DNA from: Allostella sp. ATCC 35155
GTDB lineage: Bacteria > Pseudomonadota > Alphaproteobacteria > ATCC43930 > Allostellaceae
DNA: 64,000 nucleotides
Direction: 5' to 3'
Assembly (NCBI GenBank): GCA_006738865.1
Contig: AP019701.1
Location: 4,398,001-4,462,000 of the forward strand
The translations under genes were made by a program, and so were the position numbers. Below are positions 36,828-46,241 of this stretch, in pieces. Every line of letters begins with the position of its first letter. Position 1 is the stretch's first letter. The notes beneath the pieces are model-generated. The model was given only the letters and a program-made list of their open reading frames with translations, was not told the origin of the DNA and did no database searches.

Positions 36828-38096
36828 ATGAGACCACTCGTCGGTATCGCCGCCCTCGCCCTTGGCGTCGGGCTCGCAGCTCCTGTCCTGGCCGCCGCCG
36901 ATCCGCCCTTGCCGACCGCCGTGCCCGAGGCGGTCGGCATGTCGGGCGAGCGGCTCGGCCGCATCGCCCGCGTCCTCGAGGCCGACATCGCCGCGGGGCG
37001 CATTCCCGGCGCGGTCGTCGCCGTCGCCCGGCGCGGCAAGCTCGCCTATTACGAGGCCTTCGGCTTCCGCGACAAGGATGCCGGGACGGCGATGACGAAG
37101 GACACCATCTTCGCCATCGCCTCCATGACCAAGCCGATGACCTCGGCCGCGATCATGATGCTGAACGAGGAGGGAAAGCTCTTCGTCGGCGATTCGATCG
37201 CGCGCTACCACCCGGCGCTGGCGAAGATGCCGGTCGCCGTCCTCAAGACCGGGGCCGACGGCCAGCCCGGCTTCGACACCGAGCCGGCCAAGCGGCCCAT
37301 GACCCTGCAGGATCTGCTGCGGCACACCTCGGGCCTCACCTATGGCGGCCGCGGCACCACGCCCGTCCACAAGATCTATCCCGCCTCCTCGGCCTTCTCC
37401 GGCACCAACCTGACCGGGGCGGAGTTCATCGAGAAGCTGGGCTCGGTCCCGCTGCTCTACGCGCCGGGAACGCGGTGGGAGTACGGCCTGTCGACCGACG
37501 TGCTGGGCCTCGTCGTCGAGAAGGTCTCGGGCCAGGGCCTGGGGGCGTTCCTGCAGGAACGGCTGTGGACGCCGCTCGGCATGACCGACACCAGCTTCGC
37601 CATCCCCGAGGCCAAGCAGGACCGCTTCGCCAAGGCACTGCCCAACGACCCGAATACCGGGCGCCCGCAGAGCGTGCTCGACCTGCGCAAGCCGCTGAAG
37701 ATGGAATGCGGTGGCGGCTGTGCCGCCTCGACCGCGGGCGACTACATCCGCTTCGCCCAGATGCTGCTCGACCGCGGCCGGTTCGAGGGCCGCCAGATCC
37801 TGGCGCCCAAGACGGTCGACTTCATGACGGCCGACCATGTCGGCGATGCCGACCGCGAGCGGCTGGCGCCCGGCTACGGCTTCGGGCTCGGCTTCACCGT
37901 GCGGCTGGAAACCGGCGTCGCCGGCGTCACCGGATCGCCCGGCGACTACAATTGGGGCGGCGCCTACGGCACCTGGTTCTGGGTCGACCCGAAGGAGGAG
38001 ATGACGACGGTCTTCATGGCGCACGCGCCGGGGCCGACCCGGCTGCACTATCGCCGGCTGCTGACGACGCTCGTCAACCAGGCCATCGTCGACTGA
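36828..38096 (+). CDS. Serine hydrolase, beta-lactamase/EstB family (second of a tandem pair)
   Basis: This 422-residue paralogue of the preceding gene has a signal peptide (cleavage likely after VLAA) and the same catalytic layout: S99-M-T-K102, WEYGLSTDVLGLVVEKVSG, and VTGSPGDYNWGGAYGTWF near the C-terminus. The two proteins share most residues, including MECGGGCAASTAGDYIRFAQ with small changes, so they arose by tandem duplication. Divergence is spread evenly, which suggests both are under selection. It ends 4 bases before the convergent LOG gene. Confidence 0.88.
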   Translation: MRPLVGIAALALGVGLAAPVLAAADPPLPTAVPEAVGMSGERLGRIARVLEADIAAGRIPGAVVAVARRGKLAYYEAFGFRDKDAGTAMTKDTIFAIASMTKPMTSAAIMMLNEEGKLFVGDSIARYHPALAKMPVAVLKTGADGQPGFDTEPAKRPMTLQDLLRHTSGLTYGGRGTTPVHKIYPASSAFSGTNLTGAEFIEKLGSVPLLYAPGTRWEYGLSTDVLGLVVEKVSGQGLGAFLQERLWTPLGMTDTSFAIPEAKQDRFAKALPNDPNTGRPQSVLDLRKPLKMECGGGCAASTAGDYIRFAQMLLDRGRFEGRQILAPKTVDFMTADHVGDADRERLAPGYGFGLGFTVRLETGVAGVTGSPGDYNWGGAYGTWFWVDPKEEMTTVFMAHAPGPTRLHYRRLLTTLVNQAIVD

Positions 38097-38100
38097 TCCG

Positions 38101-38973
38101 TCACGACTCCGCATCCACCGGGTGCGGAGTCGCGTTCGGCGCCTCCGCGAAGGGGGTGTGGGCGTGCAGCCCGCGACGGCGCATCGATTCCCACCCCTCC
38201 TCCGGCGTGTCGACGATGTCGAACAGCGCGAGATCGCCCTCGTCGATCACGCCCTCCTCGACCAGCGCGTCGAAGCGCACGATGCGCTGCCAGTAGTCGC
38301 GGCCGAACAGCACCACCGGCATGGTCGGCGCCTTGCCGGTCTGCTGCAGGGTCAGGATCTCGAACATCTCGTCGAGCGTGCCGAAGCCGCCGGGGAACAC
38401 CGCCAGGGCGTTCGCCCGCATCGCGAGGTGCATCTTGCGCATTGCGAAATAGTGGAAGGAGAAGGTCAGCGACGGCGTCGACCACTCGTTGGGCTCCTGC
38501 TCGTGCGGCAGGCCGATGTTGAAGCCGATCGAGGGCGCGCCGACATCCGCGGCGCCGCGATTGGCCGCCTCCATGATCCCCGGTCCGCCACCCGTCGCGA
38601 TGACGTTGTCGCGAACACGGTCGGGGCGAAGGGTCAAGGCGCCGCCGCGCACCGAGACCAGCCGGGCGAAGGCGCGCGCCCGCTCGTACCAGACCGCGAG
38701 CCGGGCCTGCCGCTCGGCACGCTGCCGCGCCGCGCCGGCGGGGGCCGCGGCCAGCAGCGCCTCGACCGCCTCGGGTGCGGGAATGCGGGCGCTGCCGAAC
38801 ACCACGACCGTCGAGCGCACGCCCCATTCGCGCATCAGCAGGTCGGCCTTGTAGTACTCCATCGAGAAGCGCAGCCCGCGCAGCTCGTCGCGCATGAGGA
38901 ATTCGCGATCCTCGAGCGCGGGCAGGAAGGCGCGGGCGCGACGCTGGCGGTCGTTGCCGGGGGAATCGGCCAT
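38101..38973 (-). CDS. LOG family protein (nucleoside 5'-monophosphate phosphoribohydrolase-like)
   Basis: The 290-residue protein has the Rossmann-like LOG motifs: VVVFGSARIP, NVIATGGGPGIMEAANRGAA and FPGGFGTLDEMFEILTLQQT, the last being the PGGxGTxxE catalytic signature. LOG proteins hydrolyse cytokinin riboside monophosphates or related nucleotides. It is longer than minimal LOGs, with about 45 extra N-terminal residues and an insertion near residues 70-105. The TauD-like gene ends 5 bases upstream, so the two form an operon. Confidence 0.88.
   Translation of the reverse strand: MADSPGNDRQRRARAFLPALEDREFLMRDELRGLRFSMEYYKADLLMREWGVRSTVVVFGSARIPAPEAVEALLAAAPAGAARQRAERQARLAVWYERARAFARLVSVRGGALTLRPDRVRDNVIATGGGPGIMEAANRGAADVGAPSIGFNIGLPHEQEPNEWSTPSLTFSFHYFAMRKMHLAMRANALAVFPGGFGTLDEMFEILTLQQTGKAPTMPVVLFGRDYWQRIVRFDALVEEGVIDEGDLALFDIVDTPEEGWESMRRRGLHAHTPFAEAPNATPHPVDAES
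38104..38132. terminator. Dyad between convergent genes, possible bidirectional terminator
   Basis: CGACTCCGCA and TGCGGAGTCG form a perfect 10-bp stem around a 9-base loop. The dyad lies in the last codons of the LOG gene, immediately after the stop of the second serine hydrolase gene. No U-tract is present on either strand, so efficiency is uncertain. Confidence 0.45.
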
Positions 38974-38978
38974 GGTTG

Positions 38979-40028
38979 CTATGCGGCCTCCAGCGGCGCC
39001 TGCAGGCGGGTGCCCGGCACGATCACCCCGCCGCGGTCGCCGATCGCGACCGAGCCGTAGCGCTCGGCAAAGACCGGCGGCAGCGGCCGGGCGCCGGGAC
39101 AGGCGAGCCAGAGGCGCAGCAGGTGGCGGCGCCGTTCCGGCTCCGGCCAGTCCTCGAAGCCGGTGCGGTCGTGCAGCAGCGTGTGATTGTGGACGAACTG
39201 CACGTCGCCCGGCCGGAACTCCATGTGCAAGTTGAGCGCGGGGTCGTTGGCCAGCGCGTCGAAGAGGTCGAGCGCCGCGACATGGGCCGGCGTCAGCCGC
39301 GGCGCGTCGGCAAAGCGCTGGGCGGAATCGATGTACTGGCGCTGGTAGATGGCGGTCAGGTGCCCCTCGTGCCAGTTGAACACCGGGATGCGGAAGAAGG
39401 GCTCCATGCCGGCCGGCACCTCGCCGCGCCGGTCGGTCGCGATCGGCTCCAGCAGCAGGGCGACCAGGTCTGGCCGGCGGCGGCGCATCTCGTTGAAGAT
39501 GGTCGACGAGCTGACCAGCGTCGACAGCCCGCCCGACCGCGCGGTGCGCAGGCACAGCAGCGCCACCACGTCGCAGGAATCGGTGTGGTAGGTCTGCCGC
39601 TCGCTGGTCTGGTAGATGCGCACGTTGGGGTCGTCGCTGCGCAGGCCGAGGTCGCGGACATGGCCCAGCACATGGCCCTTGGCGTTCTGGGACCGGGCGC
39701 TGCCGAGATGGGCGCCGATGCCGAAGAAGGCCGTCGCCGCCTCGCGCATCGTCCAGCCTGCGGTCGGCAGGCCGCGCAGCAGCGCGAAGCCGCGGCCGTC
39801 CAGGACATCGTGCAGCACCGCGGCCAGACGCGGGCCGAGCCGCGGCAGCGGGAAATCGTCGCGCCGGATGGCCGCGATGTCGGCATCCGCCGCCACGAGG
39901 CGGCGGGTGGCGGTGGCGACCTCCTCCACCTCGACGGCGTCGAGGGTGACGAGCCAGTCGCGGCGCTGCGCCATGTCCGGGCCGTACCACACGGCCGGGC
40001 CGTGCTGGAGCGGCGGCAGTTCGGTCAT
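38979..40028 (-). CDS. TauD/TfdA-like Fe(II)/2-oxoglutarate dioxygenase
   Basis: The 349-residue protein fits the TauD/TfdA superfamily. TYHTDSCDVVALL near residue 152 supplies the HxD iron ligands, HNHTLLHDRTGF near residue 292 the distal His, and RRRHLLRLWLACPG the Arg that binds 2-oxoglutarate. RFADAPRLTPAHVAALDLFD is typical of the group annotated with gamma-butyrobetaine-like or clavaminate-synthase-like enzymes. The substrate is unknown. It precedes the LOG gene on the same strand and is divergent from the BMP gene. Confidence 0.87.
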   Translation of the reverse strand: MTELPPLQHGPAVWYGPDMAQRRDWLVTLDAVEVEEVATATRRLVAADADIAAIRRDDFPLPRLGPRLAAVLHDVLDGRGFALLRGLPTAGWTMREAATAFFGIGAHLGSARSQNAKGHVLGHVRDLGLRSDDPNVRIYQTSERQTYHTDSCDVVALLCLRTARSGGLSTLVSSSTIFNEMRRRRPDLVALLLEPIATDRRGEVPAGMEPFFRIPVFNWHEGHLTAIYQRQYIDSAQRFADAPRLTPAHVAALDLFDALANDPALNLHMEFRPGDVQFVHNHTLLHDRTGFEDWPEPERRRHLLRLWLACPGARPLPPVFAERYGSVAIGDRGGVIVPGTRLQAPLEAA

Positions 40029-40166
40029 GAATCCAGATCCTCCCGGGCCGGGTGAAATTGCGCCCGATTCATGTGCGCCGATGGACGATCGGATTGGATG
40101 CGTCACGGCCGCAAGGTAGGCTGTATATCTGAACCCTCTCCCGTCCCGCCATCCCGCGAGCCCTCC

Positions 40167-41174
40167 ATGTTCCGTCTCCTGCCGGCCCTCGTCGCGCTGT
40201 TCCTGGCCGGTGCCGCATCGGCGCAGAACCCGGCGCCGACCCGCTTCGTGCCGGCCATCGTGTTCGATATCGGCGGCAAGCACGACAAGGGATTCAACGA
40301 GGCGGGGCTGCAGGGGGCCGAGCGCTACCGCCGCGCCACCGGCACCGCCTATCGCGAGTACGAGCTGACGCTCGATTCGGACCGCGAGGGCGTGCTGCGG
40401 CAGCTCGTGCAGGAGGGCGCGACCCTGATCGTCAGCATGGGCTATGCCCAGGCTCCGGCGGTGACCGCGGCCGCCAAGGCATTTCCCAACGTGCGCTTCG
40501 CCATCATCGACGGCGTCGTGGACGCGCCCAACGTCCGCTCCTTCCGCTTCAAGGAGGAGGAGGGCTCGTTCCTGGCGGGCGTGCTGGCGGCCAAGGCGAG
40601 CCGGACCGGCACCATCGGCTTCATCGGCGGCATGGACATACCGGTGATCCGCACCTTCGCCTGCGGCTATGCCCAGGGCGCCCGCCATGCGGTGCCGGAG
40701 ATCAAGGTTCTGGAGGATCTGGCCGGCACCACGCCGGCCGCCTGGCTCGACCCCGAACGCGGCAAGATGCTGGCCGAGCGCCAGATGGACGCCGGCGCCG
40801 ACGTCATCTTCGCCGCCGCGGGCGCCACCGGATTCGGCGTGCTGCAGGCAACGACCGGCCGGCACCGGCTCGGCATCGGCGTCGACAGCAACCAGAACCA
40901 CCTCCACCCGGGCGCGATCCTGACCTCGATGGTCAAGCGCGTCGACGTCGCGGTCCATCAGGCGCTGCGCAGCGCCGCCGATGGCACCTGGACGGCGGGC
41001 ACCACCGTGCTCGGCCTCAAGGAGGGGGGTGTCGGCGTCGTCATCGACGAGCACAACCGCGCCCTGATCACGCCGCCGCTGGAGGAAGCGATGAAGAAGG
41101 CGACCGACGACATCGTCGCCGGCCGCCTGGACGTGATCGACTATCGCAAGGCCGGGAAGTGCACGGCGGAGTGA
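40167..41174 (+). CDS. BMP-family ABC transporter substrate-binding protein
   Basis: The 335-residue protein has a signal peptide (LPALVALFLAGAASAQ) and the basic membrane protein/PnrA fold that binds purine nucleosides or similar ligands. FVPAIVFDIGGKHDKGFNEA is the family N-terminus, LIVSMGYAQAPAVTAAAKAF and GFIGGMDIPVIRTFACGYAQ lie in the middle, and GVDSNQNHLHPGAILTSMVK is the C-terminal signature. ATG 40167 is where homology starts. No permease or ATPase genes are adjacent, so it is an orphan. It ends 4 bases from a convergent gene. Confidence 0.9.
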   Translation: MFRLLPALVALFLAGAASAQNPAPTRFVPAIVFDIGGKHDKGFNEAGLQGAERYRRATGTAYREYELTLDSDREGVLRQLVQEGATLIVSMGYAQAPAVTAAAKAFPNVRFAIIDGVVDAPNVRSFRFKEEEGSFLAGVLAAKASRTGTIGFIGGMDIPVIRTFACGYAQGARHAVPEIKVLEDLAGTTPAAWLDPERGKMLAERQMDAGADVIFAAAGATGFGVLQATTGRHRLGIGVDSNQNHLHPGAILTSMVKRVDVAVHQALRSAADGTWTAGTTVLGLKEGGVGVVIDEHNRALITPPLEEAMKKATDDIVAGRLDVIDYRKAGKCTAE

Positions 41175-41178
41175 CCGC

Positions 41179-42042
41179 TCACGCCCGCGGCTGCGTCCCC
41201 GGCCCGTAGAGCACGAGCGTCCGCACCTCTATGCTCTCACGCGGGCGGGCATCCGCCGGGCTCGTGGGATCCTCGAAGGCCGAGTGCGCCGTGAAGCGCG
41301 CCGGTCCGTCGGTCGCCGAATCGTAGCACTTGATGAGCAGCGCCTCGTCCGGCGCCAGCCGCGGGAAATAGTGCCAGCGATGCTCCGGCCGGTGGCGGAA
41401 CAGGTAGATCTCGCCGACGCGGTCCGGATAGACGAGGTCGGCCGTGACGAAATCCTCCGCGGCGATCGAGCCGGCGTCGCAGAAGGCGAGCGGGGCCTCC
41501 TCGACCGGCGCGCGGATCGGCCGCCACAGATTGACCAGCGCGAAGCGCTGCCCCTCGAGGACGGCCGGATCGATCCCCGCCGCCGCCAGCTCGGCCGCGG
41601 CGCGGGCCGGCCCCGAGACGGCCGTGAAGTCGTTGTGGACGCGGGTGACCGGTTCTTTGACGGCCGCCTCGCCGTTGCGGGCGCGGGCGCGCGACCGCAG
41701 GTTGTGATCGAACGCGATCACCCGCTCGGCCCCGGTCGCCGCCCAGACCTCGGCCTCGACCTCCGGGTAATAGACGGCGCGGACATGGGCGGGATCGTCG
41801 AAGTCGGTCACGGCGGTCGGGCGCGACAGCAGCTCGAAGCCCTGGCGATCGAGGTCGAGACGGCCGGCGATGAGGCGCGCGTCGGCGATCGGGACCGGCT
41901 CGGCGACGAAGACGCCGCTCTGCACGGGCACCCCCGCCGGCGGCGGGAAGTTGTAGCGGACCGGCCGCTCGGAGCCGTGGGCGACGTAGTTGAGGCGGGC
42001 GACGACGCGCGGCCGGTGCGCGATCGATGGTTCAGCCGTCAT
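41179..42042 (-). CDS. CmcJ/NvfI-family oxidoreductase-like protein
   Basis: The 287-residue protein resembles the CmcJ/NvfI family, known from cephamycin and fungal meroterpenoid pathways and common as proteins of unknown role in proteobacteria. Conserved segments are RVIAFDHNLR near residue 120, VTRVHNDFTAVSGP (probable His/Asp metal site), FALVNLWRPI, and HRWHYFPRLAPDEALLIKCY followed by DSATDG. ATG 42042 sits 6 bases after AGGAGG; an ATG at 42048 would be too close. It is divergent from PPK2 across 158 bases in which I see nothing else. The substrate is unknown. Confidence 0.82.
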   Translation of the reverse strand: MTAEPSIAHRPRVVARLNYVAHGSERPVRYNFPPPAGVPVQSGVFVAEPVPIADARLIAGRLDLDRQGFELLSRPTAVTDFDDPAHVRAVYYPEVEAEVWAATGAERVIAFDHNLRSRARARNGEAAVKEPVTRVHNDFTAVSGPARAAAELAAAGIDPAVLEGQRFALVNLWRPIRAPVEEAPLAFCDAGSIAAEDFVTADLVYPDRVGEIYLFRHRPEHRWHYFPRLAPDEALLIKCYDSATDGPARFTAHSAFEDPTSPADARPRESIEVRTLVLYGPGTQPRA

Positions 42043-42200
42043 GGGCATCCTCCTGCGGGCTCTCCCGATCCCGCATCGGATATCGGACGCGACGGCCGGA
42101 CGCGCAACGGACAAAGCCTAGGGTCTGGCGATAGTCCGCTTTGAGGCGCCGACCCGGAAGGCTACGGTCATGGGCCCGAGCCGCGGAAGGAGGAGCCCTG

Positions 42201-43079
42201 ATGAACTTCCACACCCTGCTCGACCGCTACCGCGTCGACGACGGCAAGCGCTTCCGCCTGAAGGACCGGGATCCAGCCGACTGCGCCGGCCTCTCCATCG
42301 AGAAGCGGGAGGCCAAGCAGATGCTGGCGGAGGGGGTCGAGCGGCTGTCCAAGCTGCAGGAGGTCCTATACGCCCAGGATCGCTGGTCGGTGCTGACCAT
42401 CTTCCAGGCGATGGATGCCGCGGGCAAGGACAGCGCCATCAAGCACGTCATGTCGGGAATCAATCCGCAGGGCTGCCAGGTCCATGCCTTCAAGGCACCG
42501 AGCACGGAGGAGCTGGACCACGACTTCCTGTGGCGGACGACGCGCGCCCTGCCCGAACGCGGCCGCATCGGCATCTTCAACCGCTCCTACTACGAGGAGG
42601 TGCTGGTCGTTCGCGTCCATCCCGAGCTGCTGGAGCGCCAGCAGCTGCCGCCCGACCTCGTCAGCCCGCGCATCTGGGGCCACCGCTTCAACGCCATCCG
42701 CGCCCACGAGCAGCACCTGGCCGAGAGCGGCTGCCTGGTCCTGAAGTTCTTCCTGCATCTCTCGAAGGAGGAGCAGCGCCGGCGCTTCCTCGACCGGCTG
42801 AACGACCCCGAGAAGCTGTGGAAATTCTCCCTCGGCGACGTCGCCGAGCGCCGCCACTGGGAGGCCTACCAGGAGGCCTATCAGGACGCCATCCGCGAGA
42901 CGGCGGCGCCGCATGCGCCCTGGTTCGTCGTGCCCGCCGACCAGAAATGGTTCTCCCGCCTCGTCGTCATGGCGGCGGTGGTCGATGGGCTGGAGAGCCT
43001 GAAGATGACCTATCCGACGGTTTCGCCCGAAACGCGGGCGGCCTACGAGAAAGCCCGCACCGAACTGGAACAGGAGTGA
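42201..43079 (+). CDS. ppk2: Polyphosphate kinase 2 family protein
   Basis: The 292-residue enzyme transfers phosphate between polyphosphate and nucleotides. Walker A is in IFQAMDAAGKDSAIKHVMSG near residue 72, Walker B and the lid are in RIGIFNRSYYEEVLVVRVHP near residue 127, and KFFLHLSKEEQRRRFLDRL follows. The single-domain length is typical. AGGAGG precedes ATG 42201. The preferred nucleotide (ADP, AMP or GDP) cannot be fixed here. It is coupled to the next gene with a 1-base gap. Confidence 0.92.
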   Translation: MNFHTLLDRYRVDDGKRFRLKDRDPADCAGLSIEKREAKQMLAEGVERLSKLQEVLYAQDRWSVLTIFQAMDAAGKDSAIKHVMSGINPQGCQVHAFKAPSTEELDHDFLWRTTRALPERGRIGIFNRSYYEEVLVVRVHPELLERQQLPPDLVSPRIWGHRFNAIRAHEQHLAESGCLVLKFFLHLSKEEQRRRFLDRLNDPEKLWKFSLGDVAERRHWEAYQEAYQDAIRETAAPHAPWFVVPADQKWFSRLVVMAAVVDGLESLKMTYPTVSPETRAAYEKARTELEQE

Positions 43080-43080
43080 G

Positions 43081-43638
43081 ATGCCGATGGCCCGCGTGCC
43101 CTTCATCGACCGCGAGCAGCTGCCGCCCGAGCACCAGGACCTGCTGAAGCGCAACATCAACCTCTACCGCACGCTGGTGCACAGCCCGAACGCGCTGCGC
43201 CGCTTCAGCGGCCTCGGCCAGTACATCCGCTTTGACAGCAAGCTCGACCCGCGCCTGCGCGAGCTGGCCATCCTCCAGGTCGGCTGGCTGACCCGCTCGA
43301 AGTACGAGTTCTCGCACCACATCAAGATCGGGCGCGACTTCGGCGTCTCGGACGACGATGTCCGCGGCATGATCACCGAGACCGACGGGCGTCCCTCGAA
43401 TCTGGAGCCGCTGGCCAAGGCGGTGCTGCGCGCGGCGCGGGAGATGACGACGGAGATGGCGGCGAGCGACGCGACCTTCGCGGAGCTGGCGGCGGCGCTC
43501 TCGACCGAGCACCTCACCGACCTCGTCGTCACCATCGGCTTCTACAACGCCGTCGTCCGCATCCTGGAGACGATGCAGATCGACGTCGAGGACGATTATC
43601 GGAAGTATCTGGACGAGTTTCCTTTCCCGCCGAGCTGA
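43081..43638 (+). CDS. Carboxymuconolactone decarboxylase/AhpD-like family protein
   Basis: The 185-residue helical protein matches the carboxymuconolactone decarboxylase family: LRELAILQVGWLTRSKYEFS followed by HHIKIGRDFGVSDDDVRGM is the core motif. The CxxC redox pair of AhpD peroxidase partners is absent, and the protein has no cysteine at all, so a disulfide-reductase role is unlikely. It starts one base after the PPK2 stop (AGGAG site inside the PPK2 end), implying cotranscription. Function is unknown. Confidence 0.85.
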   Translation: MPMARVPFIDREQLPPEHQDLLKRNINLYRTLVHSPNALRRFSGLGQYIRFDSKLDPRLRELAILQVGWLTRSKYEFSHHIKIGRDFGVSDDDVRGMITETDGRPSNLEPLAKAVLRAAREMTTEMAASDATFAELAAALSTEHLTDLVVTIGFYNAVVRILETMQIDVEDDYRKYLDEFPFPPS

Positions 43639-43653
43639 GCGAAGCCAATTGTC

Positions 43654-43695
43654 TTGCATCGCAGCATCCAGCGGGACCATGATGCTGCGATGCAA
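43654..43695. repeat. Perfect 15-bp inverted repeat with 12-base loop
   Basis: TTGCATCGCAGCATC (43654-43668) and GATGCTGCGATGCAA (43681-43695) are exact reverse complements separated by 12 bases, 16 bases after the preceding stop codon. The RNA would form a very stable hairpin. There is no T-run after it, so it could be a factor-assisted terminator, an RNA stabiliser or a DNA-binding site. The remaining bases to the SulP gene at 43872 show nothing else. Confidence 0.75.
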
Positions 43696-43871
43696 TATGC
43701 TGCCGCCCGGCCGATGACGCCGCCCTGAGGCCGCTGCGGCTTGCCCCTTCTGCGGCGCCAGCCGGCGGCCCCCCGGGGCAATCCCATCATCGACGTCGAC
43801 CCGCGTTCCCGGTCGGCCCCTGCTCCCCGTCCGTCCGCCGTTCCGACGCGCCGGCCCGGAGAAAGTCCCGC

Positions 43872-45359
43872 ATGTCCCGCTATTTCTCGAACCTGCGCGC
43901 CGAATGGCTCGGCAATGTGCGCGGCGACCTCCTGTCCGGGCTCGTCGTCGCGCTGGCCCTGATCCCCGAGGCGATCGCCTTCTCGATCATCGCCGGCGTC
44001 GACCCCAAGATCGGGCTCTACGCCTCGTTCTCGATCGCCGTCGTCACCGCGATCGTCGGCGGCCGGCCGGGGATGATCTCGGCCGCGACGGCGGCGACCG
44101 CCGTGCTGATGGTGACGCTCGTGCGCGACCACGGGCTGCAGTACCTGCTGGCCGCGACCGTGCTGGCGGGCGTGCTGCAGGTCGCTGCCGGCCTGCTGCG
44201 GCTCGGCTATGTCATGCGCTTCGTCTCGCGCTCGGTGATGACGGGTTTCGTGAACGCGCTCGCGATCCTGATCTTCCTGGCGCAGCTGCCGGAGCTGATC
44301 GGCGTACCCTGGCTGACCTACGTCATGGTGGCGGCGGGCCTCGCGATCATCTACCTGCTGCCGCGCCTGACCCGGGCCGTGCCGTCGCCCCTCGTCAGCA
44401 TCGTCGTTCTGACGGCAGCGACGTTGCTCCTGGACCTCGATCTGCGCACGGTGGGCGACATGGGTCAGCTGCCCTCGACGCTGCCGATCTTCCTGCTGCC
44501 GGACGTCCCGCTGAACTTCGCGACGCTCGCGATCATCCTGCCCTATTCGGCCGCCATCGCCGTCGTCGGGCTGCTCGAATCGCTGATGACTGCCTCCATC
44601 GTCGACGAGTTGACCGACACCCCCAGCGACAAGAACCGCGAATGCGTGGGTCAGGGCGTCGCCAACTTCGCGACCGGCTTCATCGGCGGCATGGCGGGCT
44701 GCGCCATGATCGGGCAGTCGGTGATCAACGTGAAGTCCGGCGGCCGCGGTCGGCTGTCGAGCTTCTGCGCCGGCGTCTTCCTGCTGATCCTCTGCGTCGC
44801 CCTGGGCGAGTGGGTCGAGCGCATCCCGATGGCGGCGCTGGTCGCCGTCATGATCATGGTCTCGGTCGGCACCTTCAGCTGGCGGTCGATCGCCAACCTG
44901 CGGGTGCACCCGCGCAGCTCCTCGATCGTCATGTTGGCGACCGTCGGGACGGTCCTGGCGACGCACAACCTCGCCATCGGCGTCCTGGTCGGTGTGCTGC
45001 TGTCGGGCATCTTCTTCGCCTGGAAGATCGCCCAGCTGTTCCGGGTCACCTCCCACCTGTCGGAGGACGGCACCGGGCGCACCTATGTCGTCGAGGGCCA
45101 GATCTTCTTCGCCTCGGTCGACGATTTCCTGGCCGCGTTCGACTTCCGCGAGGCGCTGGAGCGGGTGACGATCGACGTCTCGCAGGCCCACATCTGGGAC
45201 ATCTCCAGCGTCGCCGCGCTCGATACGGTCGTCCTCAAGTTCCGGCGCGAGGGCGCGGAAGTCGATATCGTCGGACTCAACCGGGCCAGCGAGACGATCG
45301 TCGACCGCCTCGCCGTCCACGACAAGCCGGGGGCGCTGGATCGCCTGACGGCCCATTGA
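43872..45359 (+). CDS. SulP family anion transporter with STAS domain
   Basis: The 495-residue protein is a SulP (SLC26-like) transporter of sulfate, bicarbonate or other anions. The membrane core starts with [20 protein letters not shown] followed by [15 protein letters not shown], and has many helices up to about residue 390. [20 protein letters not shown] lies in the substrate region. A C-terminal STAS domain ([19 protein letters not shown], then [20 protein letters not shown]) is present. ATG 43872 follows GGAGAAAG. It forms an operon with a universal stress protein gene 14 bases downstream. Confidence 0.93.
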   Translation: MSRYFSNLRAEWLGNVRGDLLSGLVVALALIPEAIAFSIIAGVDPKIGLYASFSIAVVTAIVGGRPGMISAATAATAVLMVTLVRDHGLQYLLAATVLAGVLQVAAGLLRLGYVMRFVSRSVMTGFVNALAILIFLAQLPELIGVPWLTYVMVAAGLAIIYLLPRLTRAVPSPLVSIVVLTAATLLLDLDLRTVGDMGQLPSTLPIFLLPDVPLNFATLAIILPYSAAIAVVGLLESLMTASIVDELTDTPSDKNRECVGQGVANFATGFIGGMAGCAMIGQSVINVKSGGRGRLSSFCAGVFLLILCVALGEWVERIPMAALVAVMIMVSVGTFSWRSIANLRVHPRSSSIVMLATVGTVLATHNLAIGVLVGVLLSGIFFAWKIAQLFRVTSHLSEDGTGRTYVVEGQIFFASVDDFLAAFDFREALERVTIDVSQAHIWDISSVAALDTVVLKFRREGAEVDIVGLNRASETIVDRLAVHDKPGALDRLTAH

Positions 45360-45373
45360 GGGGGGACACGACC

Positions 45374-46228
45374 ATGGGCCGCTATCTCGCACTGCTCGAC
45401 GGATCGATCTACGCGCGCAGCGTCTGCGAGCTGACCGCCTGGGTCGCGCTGCGCGCGCCGGGCGCGGTCGACCTGCTGCACGTCCTGGGGCGGCGCGACG
45501 TCTCCAGCGCCCCGCTCGACCTCAGCGGCAACCTCGACGTGGACAGCCGCGAGACGCTGCTGGCCGAACTAGCCGCGCTCGATGCCGACCGGGCCAAGCT
45601 GGCGCAACGGCGCGGCCGGCTGCTCCTCGACCAGGGCCGGGCACTGGTCGAGGCGGCCGGCGTCGCCGACGTCGCCACCCGCCTGCGCCATGGCGACCTT
45701 CTCGAGACGGTCCAGGAGATGGAAGCCGGCTGCGAGCTGATCGTCATCGGCAAGCGCGGCGAGGCGGCCGATTTCGCCCGCCTGCATCTCGGATCGAACC
45801 TGGAGCGCGTGGTGCGCGCGAGCCGCCGCCCGGTCCTCGTCGCGGCCCGGGCCTTCCAACCGATCCGGCGCGTCCTCGTCGCCTATGACGGCGGCGCCAG
45901 CGCCATGAAGGCGGTCGACCACATCGCCCGCAGCCCGCTCTTCACCGGCCTGGACGTGACGCTGCTCACCATCGGCACGGACACACCGCAGGCCCAGCGC
46001 GCGATCGAGGATGCCGCCCGCCTGCTGCGCGGCGGCGGCCACGCGCCGCAATGCCGGATCGCGCCCGGCCACCCCGAAACCGCCATCGCCCGCCACGTCG
46101 AGGTCGAGGGCATGGATCTCCTCGTCATGGGCGCCTACGGCCATTCGCGCATCCGCGCGCTGATGATCGGCTCGACCACGACGGAGATGATCCGCTCCTG
46201 CAAGGTGCCGGTGATGCTGTTCCGCTGA
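45374..46228 (+). CDS. Tandem-domain universal stress protein
   Basis: The 284-residue protein contains two UspA domains. The second ends with MGAYGHSRIRALMIGSTTTE, the full ATP-binding G-x2-G-x9-G-(S/T) motif; the first has IGKRGEAADFARLHLGSNLE, a close variant. Tandem Usp proteins of this size are often encoded next to SulP transporters, and the 14-base gap suggests coordinated expression and a regulatory role in transport or stress tolerance. It ends 13 bases from a convergent gene. Confidence 0.9.
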   Translation: MGRYLALLDGSIYARSVCELTAWVALRAPGAVDLLHVLGRRDVSSAPLDLSGNLDVDSRETLLAELAALDADRAKLAQRRGRLLLDQGRALVEAAGVADVATRLRHGDLLETVQEMEAGCELIVIGKRGEAADFARLHLGSNLERVVRASRRPVLVAARAFQPIRRVLVAYDGGASAMKAVDHIARSPLFTGLDVTLLTIGTDTPQAQRAIEDAARLLRGGGHAPQCRIAPGHPETAIARHVEVEGMDLLVMGAYGHSRIRALMIGSTTTEMIRSCKVPVMLFR

Positions 46229-46241
46229 GGCGGACTGGTCC

